Origin: Clostridia bacterium
GTDB lineage: Bacteria > Bacillota > Clostridia > RGIG6154
DNA length: 64,000 nucleotides
Assembly: GCA_017409875.1 (NCBI GenBank)
Contig: JAFQRW010000006.1
Span: 1 to 64,000, forward strand
Reading direction: 5' to 3'
Shown here: piece by piece, positions 16,451 to 26,331 of the stretch
Position numbering within the stretch: position 1 is the first letter of the stretch
How the letters are laid out: each line of letters starts with the position of its first letter
Made by a program: the position numbers and the translations under genes
The notes under the pieces: generated by a model
The model's database searches: none
Told to the model about the DNA's origin: nothing
Seen by the model: only the letters and a program-made list of their open reading frames with translations

Positions 16451-19400
16451 TGGCGTTTGTTCATTTGCATGTTCATAGTCAGTACAGCCTTTTAGACGGC
16501 GCATGCCGCATTGAAGCGCTTGTTGACACAGCAAAAGCACTCGGGCAGACTGCTATTGCAATTACTGACCATGGTGCGATGTATGGAGCGGTTGATTTTT
16601 ATAAATATGCAAAAAAGCAAGGAATAAAGCCAATTATCGGATGCGAGGTTTATACTGCTCAAAGAAATCTTGAAGATAAAACAGCAGAGCTTGACGCAGA
16701 TTACGGGCATTTAGTGCTGCTTGCTAAAAATGAGACGGGATATAAAAATCTTATAAAGCTTGTATCAATCGGCTTTACCGATGGTTTTTACTACAAGCCA
16801 AGAATAGATTTGAATGTGCTGAAAAAATATTCTGACGGCCTGATTGCACTTTCTGCGTGTTTGGCAGGCGACGTGCCAAAAAGACTGGTAAGAGACGATT
16901 ATGAGGGCGCTAAGAAGAAAGCAAAAGAGTATCTTAACATTTTCGGAAAAGAAAACTATTTTATTGAGCTTCAAAATCACGGGATTGAAGAACAGCTTAA
17001 ACTCAATCCGCTTTTGCTTAAAATAGCAGACGAACTTGATATAGAAACGGTTGTAACAAATGACGTTCACTACATAGAGAAAAAAGATGCGTTTGCACAA
17101 GATGTTTTAATGTGCATTCAAATGAACAAGCTTGTGACCGATGAAACAAGATTAAAGCATGAAACGCAGGAATTTTATCTAAAATCGGAAGAGGAAATGA
17201 GACAGGTGTTTCCAAAGCTTACAAAAAGCTTTGATAACACCGAAAAAATTGCTCAAAGGTGCAATGTTGAATTTGACTTTTCTAAAAGATTTTTGCCTGA
17301 ATTTCCTGTGCCAAAAGGCTACACCCCCGAAGAATATTTGAGAGAAAAGTGCAGCGAGGGGTTAAATGAGAGGTACGGCGAAAATAAAGAGGCAAAGGCA
17401 CGCCTTGATTACGAGCTTGAAGTTATAAGCTCAATGGGATTTGTGGACTATTTTCTGATAGTGTGGGATGTTATAAAATATGCAAAAGACAACGGCATTC
17501 CTGTAGGCCCCGGAAGGGGATCGGCAGCAGGAAGCATTGTTTCATACTGCCTTAAAATTACAGATATCGACCCTATCAAATACAGCCTGTTCTTTGAAAG
17601 ATTTTTAAACTCTGAGCGTGTAAGTATGCCTGATATTGACATGGACTTTTGCTACGAGCGCCGTCAGGAGGTTTTAGACTACGTTACTTCAAAATATGGC
17701 GCAGACCGTGTGGCTCAGATTATAACTTTCGGAACTATGAAGGCAAGAAATGCCGTGCGTGATGTGGGCAGAGCTTTAGGATACCCGTATGCCATGTGCG
17801 ATGAAATCGCAAAAATGATACCACGTGAGCTTAATATTACAATACAAAGCTCGCTTGAGAAAAATAAAGAGCTTAAAATGCGTTATGATGCAGACCAAGA
17901 TGTTAAAAAACTGATTGACACGGCAATGGCATTAGAGGGGATGCCGCGTCATGCGTCAACACACGCTGCAGGTGTTGTTATTACAAAAGACCCTGTATCA
18001 ACTTATGTTCCGCTTTATCGTAACGGCGACCTTATTTCAACTCAGTATACTATGGTGACACTAGAAGAATTAGGGCTTCTTAAAATGGACTTTTTGGGCC
18101 TAAGGACGCTTACTGTTATCAAACAGGCGGCAGACCTTGCAGATAAAAATTTTAAAATAGATAATATCGACTATAACGACCCTAAAGTATACGAAATGAT
18201 AGGAAATGGCGACACAGAGGGCGTTTTCCAGCTTGAAAGTGCCGGCATGAAGCGGTTTATGAGAGAGCTTAAACCCAAAAGCTTAGAAGATGTTATTGCG
18301 GGAATTTCTCTTTACCGTCCGGGACCTATGGATTCTATTCCTACTTATGTTGCAAATAAAAACAATCCCCAAAAGGTAACATATCTTCACCCGTCTTTAA
18401 AACCTATTTTAGATGTAACTTACGGCTGTATTGTGTATCAGGAACAGGTTATGGAGATAGTAAAACAGCTTGCAGGCTTTTCGATGGGCGGAGCCGATAT
18501 GGTGCGCCGTGCAATGAGCAAGAAAAAGGCGGCTGAAATGGAACGCGCCAGAAATGAATTTTTATATGGAAAAAAAGACGAAAATGGCAAGTATGTTGTT
18601 GACGGTGCGGTAAAACGCGGAATTGATGAAAAGGTAGCAAGCGAGATAATTGACCATATTATGGACTTTGCAAAATATGCGTTTAACAAGTCGCATGCGG
18701 CAGCTTATGCTGTTGTTGCCTATCAGACTGCATATTTAAAATGCCATTATCCCGTTGCATTTATGGCGGCGTTAATGTCCAGCTTTTTGGAAGATACCGA
18801 TAAAATTACAGAGTATATCGAGCTTTGCAAAAAGATGGGTATGGAGGTTAAAAAACCTGACGTAAACAAAAGCTTTTTGCAATTTTCAGTAGAAGACGGC
18901 AACATAAGATTTGGGCTTGCTGCCGTTAAAAATGTTGGCAGAAACTTTGTAAGATCGCTTATAGATGAACGCTTATCAGGCGGAGAGTTTAAAACATTCA
19001 ATCAATTTACAGAGCGAATGATTAAATACGAAAGCTTTAACAAGCGTGCAGTTGAAAGCCTTATTTTGAGCGGGTCTATGGATTGCTTTGGACTAAATCG
19101 TTCCCAGCTTATGTTTATATATGAAAGACTGATTGATGCAAAAACAGATGATTTAAAAAGAGTGTCGGAAAATCAGATGTCGTTTTTTGCTGAGGACAAG
19201 CCACAAGAAGTTGAAATCCCCAAGCTTGACGAAATGGATTTGATGCTCAGACTTTCTTATGAAAAGCAAACACTTGGAATTTACATTTCAGGCCACCCTG
19301 TAGAGCGTTTTAAAACACAGTACACACCTTTGGTAAACTGCAATACTTTAGATATAAAAAGAACCGCCTTTGAAGAAGACACAGACCTTAAAGACGGTGA

Positions 19401-19887
19401 TGTTATTGCGGTTGCAGGTATTGTTCAGTCGAGAAAAATCAAGTACACCAAGAAAAATGAAGAAATGGCATTTATCACTTTAGAGGATAAGTTAGGCTCG
19501 GTGGAACTTGTTGCCTTTCCAAAAGTGTTTGCAGAGTTTAAGAAAAACCTCGAGGAAGGCACTGTTATTGTTGCAAAAGGCAGACTTCAGGTTCGTGATG
19601 AGCAAGAAAGCACAGTGATTTTAAATCATGTTACAGAGCTTAATTCTGCCGTAAAACCCCGAAAGCTTTATATAAGATTTGAAAAGGGTATGGAGCGCTC
19701 AGAAGACGAGATTTTAGCAGTTTTAGATGAGTTTAAGGGAGAAGTTCCCGTATTGCTTTATTACGAGGAAACCAAAGTTACCAAAATGGCAAGAAGGGAC
19801 CATTTTGTAAATATTTGCGACCCGCTTATCAATAAACTATCTGATATAGTTGGCGGAAGAAATGTAAAAATAACGGGAAATTCGTGA
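16450..19887 (+). CDS. dnaE: DNA polymerase III alpha subunit (DnaE type)
   Basis: 1145 residues, normal for DnaE. The N-terminal PHP domain (HLHVHSQYSLLDGACR; ITDHGAMYGAVDF) retains its histidines. The C-family polymerase core follows with PGRGSAAGSIVSYC and catalytic aspartates in MPDIDMDFCYERR, then the helix-hairpin-helix fingers (NKSHAAAYAVVAYQTAYLK) and an OB fold near residues 985-1060 (IAVAGIVQSRKIKYTKKNEE). Bacillota usually also encode PolC; DnaE then extends primers before hand-off. It is last in the yebC operon; ftsZ follows with its own promoter. Confidence 0.96.
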   Translation: MAFVHLHVHSQYSLLDGACRIEALVDTAKALGQTAIAITDHGAMYGAVDFYKYAKKQGIKPIIGCEVYTAQRNLEDKTAELDADYGHLVLLAKNETGYKNLIKLVSIGFTDGFYYKPRIDLNVLKKYSDGLIALSACLAGDVPKRLVRDDYEGAKKKAKEYLNIFGKENYFIELQNHGIEEQLKLNPLLLKIADELDIETVVTNDVHYIEKKDAFAQDVLMCIQMNKLVTDETRLKHETQEFYLKSEEEMRQVFPKLTKSFDNTEKIAQRCNVEFDFSKRFLPEFPVPKGYTPEEYLREKCSEGLNERYGENKEAKARLDYELEVISSMGFVDYFLIVWDVIKYAKDNGIPVGPGRGSAAGSIVSYCLKITDIDPIKYSLFFERFLNSERVSMPDIDMDFCYERRQEVLDYVTSKYGADRVAQIITFGTMKARNAVRDVGRALGYPYAMCDEIAKMIPRELNITIQSSLEKNKELKMRYDADQDVKKLIDTAMALEGMPRHASTHAAGVVITKDPVSTYVPLYRNGDLISTQYTMVTLEELGLLKMDFLGLRTLTVIKQAADLADKNFKIDNIDYNDPKVYEMIGNGDTEGVFQLESAGMKRFMRELKPKSLEDVIAGISLYRPGPMDSIPTYVANKNNPQKVTYLHPSLKPILDVTYGCIVYQEQVMEIVKQLAGFSMGGADMVRRAMSKKKAAEMERARNEFLYGKKDENGKYVVDGAVKRGIDEKVASEIIDHIMDFAKYAFNKSHAAAYAVVAYQTAYLKCHYPVAFMAALMSSFLEDTDKITEYIELCKKMGMEVKKPDVNKSFLQFSVEDGNIRFGLAAVKNVGRNFVRSLIDERLSGGEFKTFNQFTERMIKYESFNKRAVESLILSGSMDCFGLNRSQLMFIYERLIDAKTDDLKRVSENQMSFFAEDKPQEVEIPKLDEMDLMLRLSYEKQTLGIYISGHPVERFKTQYTPLVNCNTLDIKRTAFEEDTDLKDGDVIAVAGIVQSRKIKYTKKNEEMAFITLEDKLGSVELVAFPKVFAEFKKNLEEGTVIVAKGRLQVRDEQESTVILNHVTELNSAVKPRKLYIRFEKGMERSEDEILAVLDEFKGEVPVLLYYEETKVTKMARRDHFVNICDPLINKLSDIVGGRNVKITGNS

Positions 19888-19906
19888 TTTTTGGTGTGTT
19901 TTGCCC

Positions 19907-19935
19907 TTGACAGAGGGAAAAAGTTATTGTATAAT
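19907..19935 (+). promoter_or_regulatory. Promoter of ftsZ
   Basis: Perfect -35 TTGACA (19907-19912), 17-bp spacer and -10 TATAAT (19930-19935). The leader is about 100 nt and contains a 9-bp hairpin at 19951-19972 (AAATATGCA / TGCATATTT) followed by two T, which could tune expression. Confidence 0.85.
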
Positions 19936-20039
19936 AAGTAATAATACCCGAAATATGCACTTTTGCATATTTTTCGATGGCATAATAAATGGTTTTTAAA
20001 TACTTATAAAAAAGATGTAATTTGTTAGGAGGAAACTAA

Positions 20040-21179
20040 ATGGCAATCGATTTTGTTGCTGAGGGCATGAATGTCACTCAAATCAAAGTTGTAGGTTGCG
20101 GTGGCGGCGGAAATAATGCCGTAAACACAATGGTTCGTGCTAATTTAAAAGGCGTTGAATTCATCGCAATCAACACAGATAAGCAGGCTTTACTTACTTC
20201 TGAGGCAGACGTTAAAATACAGATTGGCGAAAAGATTACAAAGGGCTTGGGTGCAGGCGCTAACCCGGAAATCGGCGCAAAAGCTGCTGAAGAAAGTCTT
20301 GAAGAAATTTCCCAGGCATTAAAAGGTGCAGATATGGTGTTCGTTACTGCTGGTATGGGCGGTGGCACAGGTACAGGTTCTGCTCCTGTTGTAGCAAAAC
20401 TTGCTAGAGAAATGGGAATTTTAACAGTTGGTGTTGTTACAAAACCATTCTCATTTGAAGGTCAGCTCAGAGCTAAAAATGCAGCATCAGGAATTGAGAA
20501 CTTAAAAGACAGTGTTGATACACTTATCACAATTCCTAATGACAAGCTTTTTGAAATTGCTCAGAAAAACACACTTTTGACAGATGCTTTTGCTGTTGCA
20601 AATGATATTTTAAGACAGGGTGTTCAAAGTATTTCTGATATTATCACAGGTCATGGTTATATCAATCTTGACTTTGCTGACGTTAAGACAATTATGAAAG
20701 ATTCAGGCTATGCTCACATGGGTATCGGCAGAGCAAGCGGCGACAACAGAGCAGAAGAAGCAGCACTTGCTGCTATCAACAGCCCTATTCTGGAAACTTC
20801 TATCGACGGCGCAAGAGGCGTACTTATCAAAATTACAGGTGCAAGCCTTGGTATTTTGGAAGTTCGTCAGGCAGCAGAGCTTATTCAGCAGTATGTTGAC
20901 CCTGCAGCTAACATTATTTTTGGTGCTACCATTGATGAAAGTCTTGGTGAAGAAATCGAAATCACTGTTATTGCAACAGGTTTTGATACCAAAAAAGGTC
21001 CTACATTCGGAGGCTTTGGTGCTAAGAAAGAAGAAGGCCCTTATGTTCGTCCTTCAACAAGCTTGTTCGATGCAATAAAGCAGGAAAATGCTGAAAAAGA
21101 AGTAAAAAAAGAAGAACCTGCTGAAAAAGATGACGAATATGAAATTCCTAATTTTTTAAAGTGGAAGAAAGATAATTAA
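20040..21179 (+). CDS. ftsZ: Cell-division GTPase FtsZ
   Basis: 379 residues. N-terminal nucleotide-binding loop [13 protein letters not shown], tubulin signature [16 protein letters not shown] and synergy loop [11 protein letters not shown] are intact. A variable acidic linker ([16 protein letters not shown]) leads to the conserved C-terminal peptide EIPNFL, the docking site for FtsA/SepF-type anchors, then a basic tail. It polymerises into the Z ring at mid-cell. Unusually it stands alone behind dnaE, without ftsA and far from the division cluster at 45.7-57 kb. AGGAGG ribosome site at normal spacing; terminator at 21272-21307. Confidence 0.97.
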   Translation: MAIDFVAEGMNVTQIKVVGCGGGGNNAVNTMVRANLKGVEFIAINTDKQALLTSEADVKIQIGEKITKGLGAGANPEIGAKAAEESLEEISQALKGADMVFVTAGMGGGTGTGSAPVVAKLAREMGILTVGVVTKPFSFEGQLRAKNAASGIENLKDSVDTLITIPNDKLFEIAQKNTLLTDAFAVANDILRQGVQSISDIITGHGYINLDFADVKTIMKDSGYAHMGIGRASGDNRAEEAALAAINSPILETSIDGARGVLIKITGASLGILEVRQAAELIQQYVDPAANIIFGATIDESLGEEIEITVIATGFDTKKGPTFGGFGAKKEEGPYVRPSTSLFDAIKQENAEKEVKKEEPAEKDDEYEIPNFLKWKKDN

Positions 21180-21271
21180 GATTTTAAGCGGTGTTAATTG
21201 CAGGCAAACAGTTTGCTTTAAAAATGCAGTTAATTGCCGATAATAAATAACTTTATAAAATTTTATCTGCT

Positions 21272-21307
21272 AAAAACACCACAAGGGTAAACCTTGCGGT
21301 GTTTTTA
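21272..21307. terminator. Intrinsic terminator after ftsZ
   Basis: Long stem AAAAACACC-A-CAAGG / CCTTG-C-GGTGTTTTT with a GTAAA loop. A-run and T-run on either side make it usable from both directions. It also closes the small minus-strand gene at 21372-21542. Confidence 0.85.
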
Positions 21308-21371
21308 TGTTTTCCTTAACGAAAGACAAAAAATAGAGTGCAAATAATTATTTGCACTCTATTGCCTTTAT

Positions 21372-21542
21372 TTATTTTTCATTTTCAAAAAAATGTTCCA
21401 AAACACTAATAACAACGTTATTAAAACTTGTTTTATTATCTATTGCCATTTTATTAACTTTTTCTGCTAATTCGTCAGAAATATAAAGAGTTTTGTAACC
21501 TGCCTTAACTTTTTGTTTTGTTGGTTTTAGTTTAAAATCCAT
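21372..21542 (-). CDS. Small ribbon-helix-helix-like DNA-binding protein
   Basis: 56 residues from ATG 21542, which has AGAGGTG 7 nt upstream; the in-frame start at 21620 lies in the promoter region. The order is a basic N-terminus (KLKPTKQKVKAGYK), a short beta strand (TLYISDELAEKV), helix, turn and second helix (NKTSFNNVVISVLEHFF), the shape of an Arc/MetJ/CopG fold. Probably a dimeric repressor of itself and perhaps of the divergent gene at 21652. The region is clearly more AT-rich than its neighbours. Confidence 0.6.
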   Translation of the reverse strand: MDFKLKPTKQKVKAGYKTLYISDELAEKVNKMAIDNKTSFNNVVISVLEHFFENEK

Positions 21543-21651
21543 CTTACACACCTCTACATATATTATATTATAAATTGTAAATTTATAATATATTTTAAAT
21601 TTCTGTTGTATATTTACCATTTATATGCTATAATATGCATGAGGTGATTAT

Positions 21652-21951
21652 ATGGATTTAAGATTAGAATTGATTTCAAAAGAAACAATGAAAACAATTT
21701 GTGAAGAAATTAAAGATATTAATATTGATATTAATAAAATTGCTCAAAGCAGTGCTATAACTATATTGGAAAAAATTAAAAAAGTTGTTACCGCCGACGA
21801 CGATGTGTTAGATGACTGTGAAAAAATTGATAAAATACTTTGCATTTTTGAAGAATATAACATTGACACAGGCTCGTGTCACGATTATAAAATATCCGCT
21901 TTTTACCTTCCGCAAGGGAATAGGGAAAAATGTTCAGAACGGAAAAACTGA
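21652..21951 (+). CDS. Unknown small protein, 99 residues
   Basis: Start ATG has a GAGGTG site 5-6 nt upstream and a TATAAT-like box (21630-21635) before it; stop TGA is followed immediately by a strong terminator, so this is very likely a real transcription unit. The protein is acidic and helical up to about residue 70 (EEIKDINIDINKIAQSS; KVVTADDDVLDDCEKIDKIL) and then has FEEYNIDTGSCHDY. I do not recognise a named family; small Clostridia hypotheticals ending in a G-x-C-H-D-F/Y motif come to mind, unverified. The last 18 residues may be a non-conserved extension. It is divergent from the ribbon-helix-helix gene. Confidence 0.55.
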   Translation: MDLRLELISKETMKTICEEIKDINIDINKIAQSSAITILEKIKKVVTADDDVLDDCEKIDKILCIFEEYNIDTGSCHDYKISAFYLPQGNREKCSERKN

Positions 21952-21980
21952 GCAAAAGCAAGGATATGTCCTTGCTTTTG
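21951..21980 (+). terminator. Intrinsic terminator after the 99-residue gene
   Basis: Stem AGCAAAAGCAAGGA / TCCTTGCTTTTGGCT around a TATG loop; the stop codon of the gene touches its left arm. The T-run lies within the right arm. Confidence 0.7.
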
Positions 21981-22328
21981 GCTACCCGAAGGCGTACAGC
22001 GTCGGAGTTCGTGTTATTACTTCGTTTACACTTTCAGCGTAAACTTGTTTTTCGCACGACTCCTCCTTTACAAAACCGAAAAATATTTTTCGGTTTTGAG
22101 AGGAAAAACCGCGACAAAAGTGAGCAATGGTATAAATCATTGCGAACACATTAAAGCGTGTTTTGACGAAGAGGCGAAGTTTTTTCGTAGCAAAAAGGCT
22201 TTACAAAAAAAGAAAACTCTCAAGAAATTGAGAGTTTTCTACATTCAGTTTATAAATTATAAACTAAGACCACCTTTTTTAGAGGAATTTTAGCCTTTTT
22301 GCGATCTGGGCTTTTTTAACATTCCCTT
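21981..22328. repeat. Structured non-coding stretch with palindromes
   Basis: No credible gene. It holds a perfect 26-bp palindrome at 22072-22097 (arms AAAACCGAAAAAT), a terminator hairpin at 22212-22239, and a perfect 11-bp inverted repeat GCAAAAAGGCT (22190-22200) / AGCCTTTTTGC (22292-22302) enclosing that hairpin. Two short overlapping open frames cross it but show no ribosome site or protein-like composition. It may be a dispersed intergenic repeat, a remnant, or an RNA; a genome-wide copy search would tell. Confidence 0.45.
22204..22239 (-). terminator. Terminator of the rplU-leuS operon
   Basis: Perfect 12-bp stem GAAAACTCTCAA / TTGAGAGTTTTC (22212-22239) with a 4-nt loop. On the minus strand it is followed by a run of seven T (22211-22205), making it the end of leuS transcription. 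Confidence 0.75.
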
Positions 22329-24740
22329 TTATTTTACAACTACGTTTACAAGCTTGTTCGGAACTGCAATTACCTTTACAATCTGCTTACCCTCGGTAAG
22401 AGCTTTAATTTTTTCATTTTCTGCCCCTATTTTTTCAAGCTCGTCTTTTGAAGTGCCTTGAGGAACGGTGATTTTATCTTTAATCTTGCCGTTAATCTGA
22501 ACAACAATTTCAATTTCTGCATCAACCGTTTTGCTTTCATCAAATTCAGGCCATGGAGTTTCTGCAATAGTCTTTTCAAAGCCCATAATTTCCCACATTT
22601 CTTCTGTAATGTGAGGAGCTGTAGGATTCAAAAGCTGCAAGAATGTTTTAAGCTCGCCTTTTGTGATTTCCTTTTTCTTATAAAAATCATTTATAAGCGA
22701 CATTAAAGCTGCGATTGCAGTATTGAATTTCATTTTTTCAATATCGTCTGATACCTTTTTGATAGTTTTATGCATCAAACTTTCAAGGTCAGATGAATAA
22801 TTATCGTCTTGTTTTACAAAATCCAAAAGTCCCCAGACTCTTTCCATAAACTTATGGCAACCTTTAACACCTTGTTCTGACCACGGTGTAGCAAGGTCGA
22901 ATGCGCCAATAAACATTTCATAAGTTCTGAAAGTATCGGCACCGTAGTTTTCAACAATCTCGTCTGGGTTTACAACGTTGCCTCTTGACTTGGACATTTT
23001 TTCACCGTTAGCACCCAAAATCATACCATGACTTGTACGTTTTGCATAAGGCTCTTTGGTGTTTACTACACCAATGTCATACAAGAATTTATGCCAGAAT
23101 CTTGAATATAAAAGGTGAAGTGTGGTATGCTCCATACCGCCGTTATACCAGTCAACCGGCATCCAGTAATCAATAAGCTCTTTTGATGCGATTGCGTCAC
23201 TATTATCAGGGTCAATGTATCTTAAGAAGTACCAGCTTGAGCCTGCCCACTGTGGCATGGTGTCGGTTTCTCTTTTTGCTTTAGCTCCGCATTTTGGACA
23301 AGTAGTATTTACCCAGTCTGTCATTTTTGCAAGAGGGGACTGACCGTCATCTGTAGGCTCGTAGTTTTCAACATCAGGAAGTGTTAAAGGAAGCTCGCTT
23401 TCAGGAATAGGCACATATCCGCAATGCTCACAGTAAACAAGCGGGATAGGCTCGCCCCAATAACGTTGTCTTGAAAATACCCAGTCACGGAGCTTGTAAT
23501 TAACCTTTTTCTTGCCAACACCTTTTTCTGACAAAAATTCAATCATTTTTGCGATTGCATCTTTTACCTGAAGACCGTCTAAAAATCCTGAATTCATTAA
23601 AACGCCTTCGCTTACGTTTGTAAATGCCTCTTTTTCCAAATCGCAGTTATCTCCTGCAACAACCTGAATTATAGGAAGATTGAACTTTTTGGCAAACTCA
23701 AAGTCACGTGTATCGTGAGCGGGAACTGCCATAATAGCACCTGTTCCATAAGTCATTAAAACGTAGTCTGAAATCCAGATTGGGATTTCTTTATCATTTA
23801 CAGGGTTAATTGCACGTATTCCCTTTATCTCAACACCTGTCTTGTCTTTTGCAAGCTCAACACGTTCAAAATCTGATTTTTTGGAAGCCTCAAGCTGATA
23901 AGCTTTGATTTCGTCAAGATTTTCGATTTTATCTTTGTATTTTTCAATGATTGGATGCTCAGGTGAGATTACCATGTATGTAGCACCAAACAATGTATCT
24001 GCACGGGTGGTATATACTGTAAGACTTTCGCCTGTGGTAAGTGCAAAATCTATTTCAGCGCCCTCAGATCTGCCAATCCAGTTCTTTTGCTGAATTTTAA
24101 CTTTTTCAATAAAGTCGATATCGTCTAAATCGTCAATAAGTCTTTGAGCATATTCTGTGATTTTAAGCATCCACTGGCTTTTAAGCTTCTGAACAACTTC
24201 GCCGCCGCAACGTTCACAAACACCGTTAACCACTTCTTCGTTTGCAAGACCGCATTTACAGCTTGTGCACCAGTTAACAGGCATTTCCTGCTTGTAAGCA
24301 AGACCTTTTTCAAAAAGCTTTAAGAAAATCCACTGAGTCCACTTAAAGTAATTGGGGTCTGTGGTGTTTACTTCTTTTGACCAGTCAAAAGAAAAGCCTA
24401 TGCTTTTAAGCTGACGCTTAAAGTTTGCAATATTTTGCTCGGTAACATCTTTAGGATGAACCTTGTTTTTAATAGCAAAGTTTTCGGTAGGAAGACCAAA
24501 TGCGTCCCAACCCATTGGATATAAAACGTTATATCCCTGCATACGTTTTTTTCTTGAAACGATATCAAGAGCAGTATAGCTTCTCGGATGACCTACGTGA
24601 AGTCCGTGGCCTGAAGGATAGGGAAATTCTACAAGTCCGTAGAATTTAGGCTTTGAAAGGTCAGTGCCTGCTTTGAATGTCTGGTTATCGTCCCAGTATT
24701 TTTGCCATTTTTTTTCAATTTCGCTAAATTTATAATCCAT
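22329..24740 (-). CDS. leuS: Leucyl-tRNA synthetase
   Basis: 803 residues, the bacterial size. HVGH (residues 48-51) is the class I HIGH motif, and MSKSRGN near residue 580 is KMSKS. A zinc-ribbon-like pair CTSCKCG / CERCGG near 155-180 and the CP1 editing domain ([33 protein letters not shown]) follow. It charges leucine tRNA and edits norvaline/isoleucine mischarging. Last gene of the minus-strand operon, 24 bp behind rsfS. Confidence 0.97.
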   Translation of the reverse strand: MDYKFSEIEKKWQKYWDDNQTFKAGTDLSKPKFYGLVEFPYPSGHGLHVGHPRSYTALDIVSRKKRMQGYNVLYPMGWDAFGLPTENFAIKNKVHPKDVTEQNIANFKRQLKSIGFSFDWSKEVNTTDPNYFKWTQWIFLKLFEKGLAYKQEMPVNWCTSCKCGLANEEVVNGVCERCGGEVVQKLKSQWMLKITEYAQRLIDDLDDIDFIEKVKIQQKNWIGRSEGAEIDFALTTGESLTVYTTRADTLFGATYMVISPEHPIIEKYKDKIENLDEIKAYQLEASKKSDFERVELAKDKTGVEIKGIRAINPVNDKEIPIWISDYVLMTYGTGAIMAVPAHDTRDFEFAKKFNLPIIQVVAGDNCDLEKEAFTNVSEGVLMNSGFLDGLQVKDAIAKMIEFLSEKGVGKKKVNYKLRDWVFSRQRYWGEPIPLVYCEHCGYVPIPESELPLTLPDVENYEPTDDGQSPLAKMTDWVNTTCPKCGAKAKRETDTMPQWAGSSWYFLRYIDPDNSDAIASKELIDYWMPVDWYNGGMEHTTLHLLYSRFWHKFLYDIGVVNTKEPYAKRTSHGMILGANGEKMSKSRGNVVNPDEIVENYGADTFRTYEMFIGAFDLATPWSEQGVKGCHKFMERVWGLLDFVKQDDNYSSDLESLMHKTIKKVSDDIEKMKFNTAIAALMSLINDFYKKKEITKGELKTFLQLLNPTAPHITEEMWEIMGFEKTIAETPWPEFDESKTVDAEIEIVVQINGKIKDKITVPQGTSKDELEKIGAENEKIKALTEGKQIVKVIAVPNKLVNVVVK

Positions 24741-24764
24741 TATTTACAAATCCTTTCAGGAATT

Positions 24765-25121
24765 TTATTCTGTAATCAAGTGTGAAATATCTACTTGTTT
24801 TGCATCTGACCATAAACGTTCTAAGCTGTAAAACATTCTTGAGTCTTTCAAAAACAGATGAACTACTGCAAAACCATAGTCCAAAAGTATCCACGACCCA
24901 CTGTCATAGCCTTCAATATGAGATGGCTTGATGCCGTCTTTTTGGAGCTCAAACTCAATTTCACCTGCAAGAGCTTTGAGCTGAGTTGTGTTAGACGCAC
25001 TTGCAATGACAAAATAGTCAGACAAAACAGTAAGCTCGTCGATTTTAAGTAGCGTAATGTCGCTCGCTTTTTTAGAGTCTAAAGTTTTGATGATTTTTTC
25101 TACTGATGTCAAAATTTCCAT
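24765..25121 (-). CDS. rsfS: Ribosomal silencing factor RsfS
   Basis: 118 residues with the family pattern KKASDITLLKIDELTVLSDYFVIASASNTTQLKALA and SGSWILLDYGFAVVHLF. It binds ribosomal protein L14 on the large subunit, blocks subunit joining in starvation and assists 50S maturation. It follows yqeK and nadD, the usual Bacillota order. Confidence 0.93.
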   Translation of the reverse strand: MEILTSVEKIIKTLDSKKASDITLLKIDELTVLSDYFVIASASNTTQLKALAGEIEFELQKDGIKPSHIEGYDSGSWILLDYGFAVVHLFLKDSRMFYSLERLWSDAKQVDISHLITE

Positions 25122-25171
25122 GGTTTACCTCCATAGCTTTAATACTATTTATTTTAACACATAAAGACTGT

Positions 25172-25723
25172 TTAAGTCAACAAATAATTCCTTGTTTTTA
25201 CAGAAGGATAGTGTATTTTTTTGCCTGTTTTAATAAGATGCATAAGTGTTGAGTTAAGACTTGTTAAAACTGCTTTGTCTAAGTCGGTTTTAGAAAGAGC
25301 TTTAATGCTATCAAGGCCTGAAAAATCTCTTGACGGCTCTATCATATCGGCAACAAACACAATTTTTTCAAGTGTTGTCATATTTTCTCTGCCTGCTGTG
25401 TGATACAAACAGGCATTAAAAACCTCCTCAGGGATATCAAACAGTTTTTTTGCAAGACACGCACCTGCTACAGCGTGCATTAATGCCTTTGAATTTAAGA
25501 TAGTTTCATCAACTTTTAAATCTTTTGCAAGCTCTCGCATTTGCTCTAGAGTGTACTCTTTTGCGATATCGTGCAGGAAGCCCGCCATTTCGGCAAAAAG
25601 CGGATTTTCACCGTAATGCAAAGCTAAGTCTTTTGCAGTTTCGGCTACACCTACAGTATGAATAAACCTTTTTTCCGAAAGATTATTTTTTACATATTTA
25701 ATAATTTCGCTTAAATCAGTCAA
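25172..25723 (-). CDS. yqeK: YqeK-type HD phosphohydrolase (symmetrical Ap4A hydrolase)
   Basis: 183 residues. HD-domain metal ligands are visible: RFIHTVGVAETA, AGFLHDIAKEYT, MHAVAGACLA and the distal VFVADMIEPSRD. YqeK proteins cleave diadenosine tetraphosphate symmetrically to ADP. The start is TTG 25723, 9 nt behind GGAGG that lies within the end of nadD; the genes are separated by 2 bp, so translation is coupled. Confidence 0.9.
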   Translation of the reverse strand: MTDLSEIIKYVKNNLSEKRFIHTVGVAETAKDLALHYGENPLFAEMAGFLHDIAKEYTLEQMRELAKDLKVDETILNSKALMHAVAGACLAKKLFDIPEEVFNACLYHTAGRENMTTLEKIVFVADMIEPSRDFSGLDSIKALSKTDLDKAVLTSLNSTLMHLIKTGKKIHYPSVKTRNYLLT

Positions 25724-25725
25724 TT

Positions 25726-26322
25726 CTATTCGCCTCCGAGATATAAACCGTGATTTTTAATATAGTCTGCAACTTTTTTTGGAACAAACTCTGTTATATC
25801 ACGATTTTGCATAACCATTTTTCTTATCATTGTTGAAGAAATGTCAGGCGTTTTTATTTTAAGAATGTGCGCATTGGTTAAAGAGGATATTTCTTCAAAA
25901 AGCTTTTTGTTTTTTTCGTCTTCAAAAAAACCATCACGTTCAACTGCAATAAAGTTAAATTTTTTCATAAGCTCCTGACCGCGATACCAATTTTTTAAAG
26001 ATAAAAACATATCGGCGCCTGTTATAAAATAAAAGTCATCTTTGGGATTTTGAGCAGATAAAAGGGTTAATGTATCAAAAGTATAATTTGTTTGTTTGTT
26101 TAGTTCAATATCTGATGGAAATGTTGTGATTTTATCGCACACTAATGATACCATATTAAACCTGTGGGAAGCATCGGTGTTAACACCTTCTTTGTGAGGC
26201 GGATTTTGTGCCACAACAAACAAAATTTTATCAACAATTTTACTTTCCAAAATTGCACGTGCCATTTCAATATGCCCGTTATGAACAGGATTGAAAGTGC
26301 CGCCCAAAATACCTGTTTTCAT
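25726..26322 (-). CDS. nadD: Nicotinate-nucleotide adenylyltransferase
   Basis: 198 residues. It opens with GILGGTFNPVHNGHIEMAR, the nucleotidyltransferase T/HxGH signature, has FITGADMFLSLKNW in the middle and the C-terminal ISSTMIRK motif. It joins ATP and nicotinate mononucleotide in NAD synthesis. Between obgE and yqeK as in most Bacillota. Confidence 0.95.
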   Translation of the reverse strand: MKTGILGGTFNPVHNGHIEMARAILESKIVDKILFVVAQNPPHKEGVNTDASHRFNMVSLVCDKITTFPSDIELNKQTNYTFDTLTLLSAQNPKDDFYFITGADMFLSLKNWYRGQELMKKFNFIAVERDGFFEDEKNKKLFEEISSLTNAHILKIKTPDISSTMIRKMVMQNRDITEFVPKKVADYIKNHGLYLGGE

Positions 26323-26331
26323 ATTTTCACC

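Noticed and set aside
21372-21951. Toxin-antitoxin module reading of the RHH protein and its divergent neighbour
   Set aside because: The genes are divergent, not in one operon, and the 99-residue protein shows no RelE, MazF or other toxin motif.
21812-22293. Three overlapping short plus-strand frames behind the 99-residue gene
   Set aside because: They lack ribosome sites, cross terminator hairpins and palindromes, and translate to repetitive basic sequence. Treated as non-coding.
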